Shown in pieces: positions 6,804-8,585 of a stretch of DNA of 8,585 nt. The notes beneath the pieces are model-generated. The model did no database searches, was not told where the DNA came from, and saw only the letters and a program-made list of their open reading frames with translations. Both the position numbers and the translations under genes were made by a program. Location of the stretch: the NCBI GenBank assembly GCA_002721165.1, contig PBJS01000008.1, positions 39,454 to 48,038 of the forward strand. The letters are read 5' to 3'. The stretch's first letter is position 1; each line of letters begins with the position of its first letter. This stretch comes from Legionellales bacterium. GTDB taxonomy: Bacteria > Pseudomonadota > Gammaproteobacteria > Eutrophobiales > Eutrophobiaceae.

Positions 6804-6832
6804 CGTCATGAAATCAAACTAATCAGGTGATT

Positions 6833-8209
6833 ATGGAGCTATCAGCGCTAACAGCAATCTCGCCAGTTGATGGTCGATACCAAAATAAAACCGATGCCCT
6901 AAGGCCAATATTTAGCGAATACGGACTATTTCGTTACCGTGTACTGGTAGAAGTAGAATGGCTTAAAAAACTCTCAAAAAATTCTAGCATAAAAGAAATT
7001 GAATCTTTTTCTGCTAGTTCAACTTCATTACTAAACAACATAAAAGATAATTTTTCTATTGTAGATGCTGAAAGAATAAAAGAAATAGAAAAGACAACGA
7101 ATCATGATATGAAGGCGGTTGAATATTTCATTCGAGAAAAAATTCAATCTGATTCTAAGTTAAAAAATATAAGTCAGTTTATTCATTTTGCGTGTACTTC
7201 TGAAGATATTAATAATCTCAGTTATGCTTTAATGCTGAAGGATGCACGAGAGAGTATATTGGTTCCTAAATTACAGAAATTAGTTACTATTCTAGAAAAA
7301 ATGTCTGCTGATTATTCATCTACTCCTATGATATCTAGAACTCATGGTCAAACTGCATCACCAACAACCTTAGGGAAAGAAATGGCTGTGTATGTCCATC
7401 GTCTTAATAGGCAAAATAATCAATTAAAAAATATTGAGTTGCTAGGTAAGTTAAATGGTGCTGTAGGTAATTTTAATGCCCACTTTTCTGCCTACCCAGA
7501 CATTGATTGGATGACATTATCAAAAGAATTTGTCGAAGAACTTGGCCTAACCTGGAATCCATTAACAACACAAATAGAATCTCATGATTACATGGCTGAA
7601 TATTTTCATGTGTTAATACGAAGTAATACAATTTTAATAGATCTCTGTCGTGATCTTTGGGGCTATATATCTTTGGGTTATTTCAAATTAAAACTCATTA
7701 AAGGAGAAGTAGGGTCTTCAACAATGCCGCATAAAATTAATCCAATAGACTTTGAAAACTCTGAAGGTAATTTTGGCTTTGCAAATAGTTTGCTCGAGCA
7801 TCTAGCAATGAAATTACCAACATCGCGATGGCAAAGAGACCTAACAGATTCTACAGTGCTGAGAAATACTGGTGTCGGAATAGCGCATTCAGTCATTGCG
7901 CTTGATTCATGCATAGCAGGCCTATCAAAAATTGATGTAGATACTGAGATAATAAATCAAGATCTTGAAAATTCATGGGAAGTCCTAACAGAAGCTATAC
8001 AGACGGTTATGCGTTGTTACAATATTGAGGGTGCGTATGAAAAACTAAAGGAAATATCTCGTGGAAACGAAATTAATAGAGAAACACTTCATAACTTTAT
8101 CGAAAAACTTGATATTCCTAATGATGCTAAATCCAGATTAAAAAATTTAACACCGAGTAATTACCTAGGTAATGCTGAAACACAAACAAAATTGATTAAA
8201 AAGAAATAA
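6833..8209 (+). CDS. purB: adenylosuccinate lyase
   Basis: PurB is a homotetrameric fumarase/aspartase-superfamily lyase. It releases fumarate both from SAICAR in de novo purine synthesis and from adenylosuccinate in the IMP-to-AMP branch. From the ATG at 6833 the protein has 458 residues, starting MELSALTAISPVDGRY much like E. coli. Signature elements are TTNHDMKAVEY (88-98), HFACTSEDINNLS (118-130), SRTHGQTASPT (168-178) with catalytic His171, and GSSTMPHKINP (294-304) with catalytic Ser295 in the mobile loop. Both residues carry the same numbers as in E. coli. RWQRDLTDSTVLRN (332-345) is also typical. A GTG two codons upstream lies inside the Shine-Dalgarno AGGTGA (6825-6830) and is not the start. 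The gene is intact and is followed after 23 bases by the next gene on the same strand. Confidence 0.98.
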   Translation: MELSALTAISPVDGRYQNKTDALRPIFSEYGLFRYRVLVEVEWLKKLSKNSSIKEIESFSASSTSLLNNIKDNFSIVDAERIKEIEKTTNHDMKAVEYFIREKIQSDSKLKNISQFIHFACTSEDINNLSYALMLKDARESILVPKLQKLVTILEKMSADYSSTPMISRTHGQTASPTTLGKEMAVYVHRLNRQNNQLKNIELLGKLNGAVGNFNAHFSAYPDIDWMTLSKEFVEELGLTWNPLTTQIESHDYMAEYFHVLIRSNTILIDLCRDLWGYISLGYFKLKLIKGEVGSSTMPHKINPIDFENSEGNFGFANSLLEHLAMKLPTSRWQRDLTDSTVLRNTGVGIAHSVIALDSCIAGLSKIDVDTEIINQDLENSWEVLTEAIQTVMRCYNIEGAYEKLKEISRGNEINRETLHNFIEKLDIPNDAKSRLKNLTPSNYLGNAETQTKLIKKK

Positions 8210-8232
8210 TCAATATTTCGGAATAATTTAGT

Positions 8233-8585
8233 ATGCATGATCTTAATAAACTTAGATTAGGCAAGTCTCCTAATGAAGTATCAAATATAGAAACACGGCA
8301 GGAAGTTTATGATGCTGTATTGGAGATTACAAAACAATCATCAAAAAAAATAGCTATTATTTCTAAAGATCTTGAACCCTTAATTTATAATCAATCAGAT
8401 TTTCTAGAAGCACTAAAAAACATCGCATTGAACGGACGTCGAACACAAATTCGTATCCTAGTGTCTGATGTTGAAGCAATTCGTAATGCAGATCATAGGC
8501 TTTTAGATTTATCTTCAAAGTTACCAAGTTTTATTGAATTACGTAAGATCTCACCTGAGTATAAAAATTTTAATAAAGCAATGCT
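8233..8585 (+). CDS. conserved hypothetical protein, possible PLD-like/DUF7931-type domain (3' end outside window)
   Basis: An open frame of 117 complete codons starts with ATG at 8233 and continues past the window edge. GGAA nine bases upstream is a plausible ribosome site. The pattern is TRQEVYDAVLEITKQ (21-35), IAIISKDLEPLIYNQSDFLEAL (40-61), RTQIRILVSD (70-79), DHRLLDLSSKLPSFIELR (87-104). This is an alternation of helices and strands that resembles a small gammaproteobacterial domain I recall as DUF7931, related to phospholipase-D-like folds and sometimes joined to a GNAT acetyltransferase. The arginine-rich strand and the His88-Arg89 pair are the most typical parts. No function can be given. 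Proximity to purB, only 23 bases away, suggests co-transcription. Confidence 0.65.
   Translation, partial: MHDLNKLRLGKSPNEVSNIETRQEVYDAVLEITKQSSKKIAIISKDLEPLIYNQSDFLEALKNIALNGRRTQIRILVSDVEAIRNADHRLLDLSSKLPSFIELRKISPEYKNFNKAM

Noticed and set aside
6827..6832. GTG start for purB two codons upstream
   Set aside because: The GTG is part of the AGGTGA Shine-Dalgarno, and the ATG at 6833 gives the family N-terminus MELS.
7678..7914. Minus-strand open frame opposite purB
   Set aside because: It is antisense to the PurB catalytic loop region and shows no features of its own.

Overview
The window is a gene-dense, AT-rich stretch of bacterial chromosome. It carries nine genes, two of them cut by the window edges, and no gap is longer than about 130 bases. 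All clearly recognised proteins look gammaproteobacterial: GyrA, MtnA, an MtaD-type deaminase, RNase T, class II dihydroorotase PyrC, the aldo-keto reductase Tas and PurB. From memory, PyrC, RNase T, PurB and GyrA align to the E. coli proteins with their catalytic residues at the same or nearly the same positions. The low GC and short spacers would fit a small-genome, perhaps marine or host-associated, gammaproteobacterium, but genus cannot be read from the sequence. I see no rRNA, tRNA, insertion sequence, CRISPR array or phage gene.

Layout from left to right. (1) Bases 1-1795, minus strand: mtnA followed by the 5' part of gyrA, separated by 128 bases that hold two overlapping perfect palindromes. 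(2) Bases 1860-3176, plus strand: an MTA/SAH-type deaminase (mtaD) diverging from mtnA across only 64 bases. As I recall, the order gyrA-mtnA-mtaD is also found in Pseudomonas. (3) Bases 3199-5592, minus strand: pyrC, then rnt five bases later, then a three-helix membrane protein with a cyclic-nucleotide-binding-like domain that most resembles the Popeye family. (4) Bases 5721-6761, plus strand: tas, diverging from pyrC across 128 bases that contain a likely pyrC promoter and a small dyad. (5) Bases 6833-8209, plus strand: purB with a clear Shine-Dalgarno and a perfect TATAAT box upstream. (6) Bases 8233-8585: the start of a conserved hypothetical protein that runs off the window.

Functional themes. 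MtaD and MtnA suggest methylthioadenosine salvage by the deaminating route: MTA to methylthioinosine, then phosphorolysis by a gene not in this window to hypoxanthine and methylthioribose-1-phosphate, which MtnA isomerises. PurB (IMP to AMP, and a step of de novo purine synthesis) and PyrC (pyrimidine synthesis) are other nucleotide enzymes. RNase T matures tRNA and other stable RNA ends. These are mostly housekeeping functions brought together from separate blocks.

No undescribed multi-gene system is evident. The item most worth a second look is the Popeye-like membrane protein at 3199-3876. Next come the palindrome pair upstream of gyrA and the dyad in the pyrC/tas promoter region.
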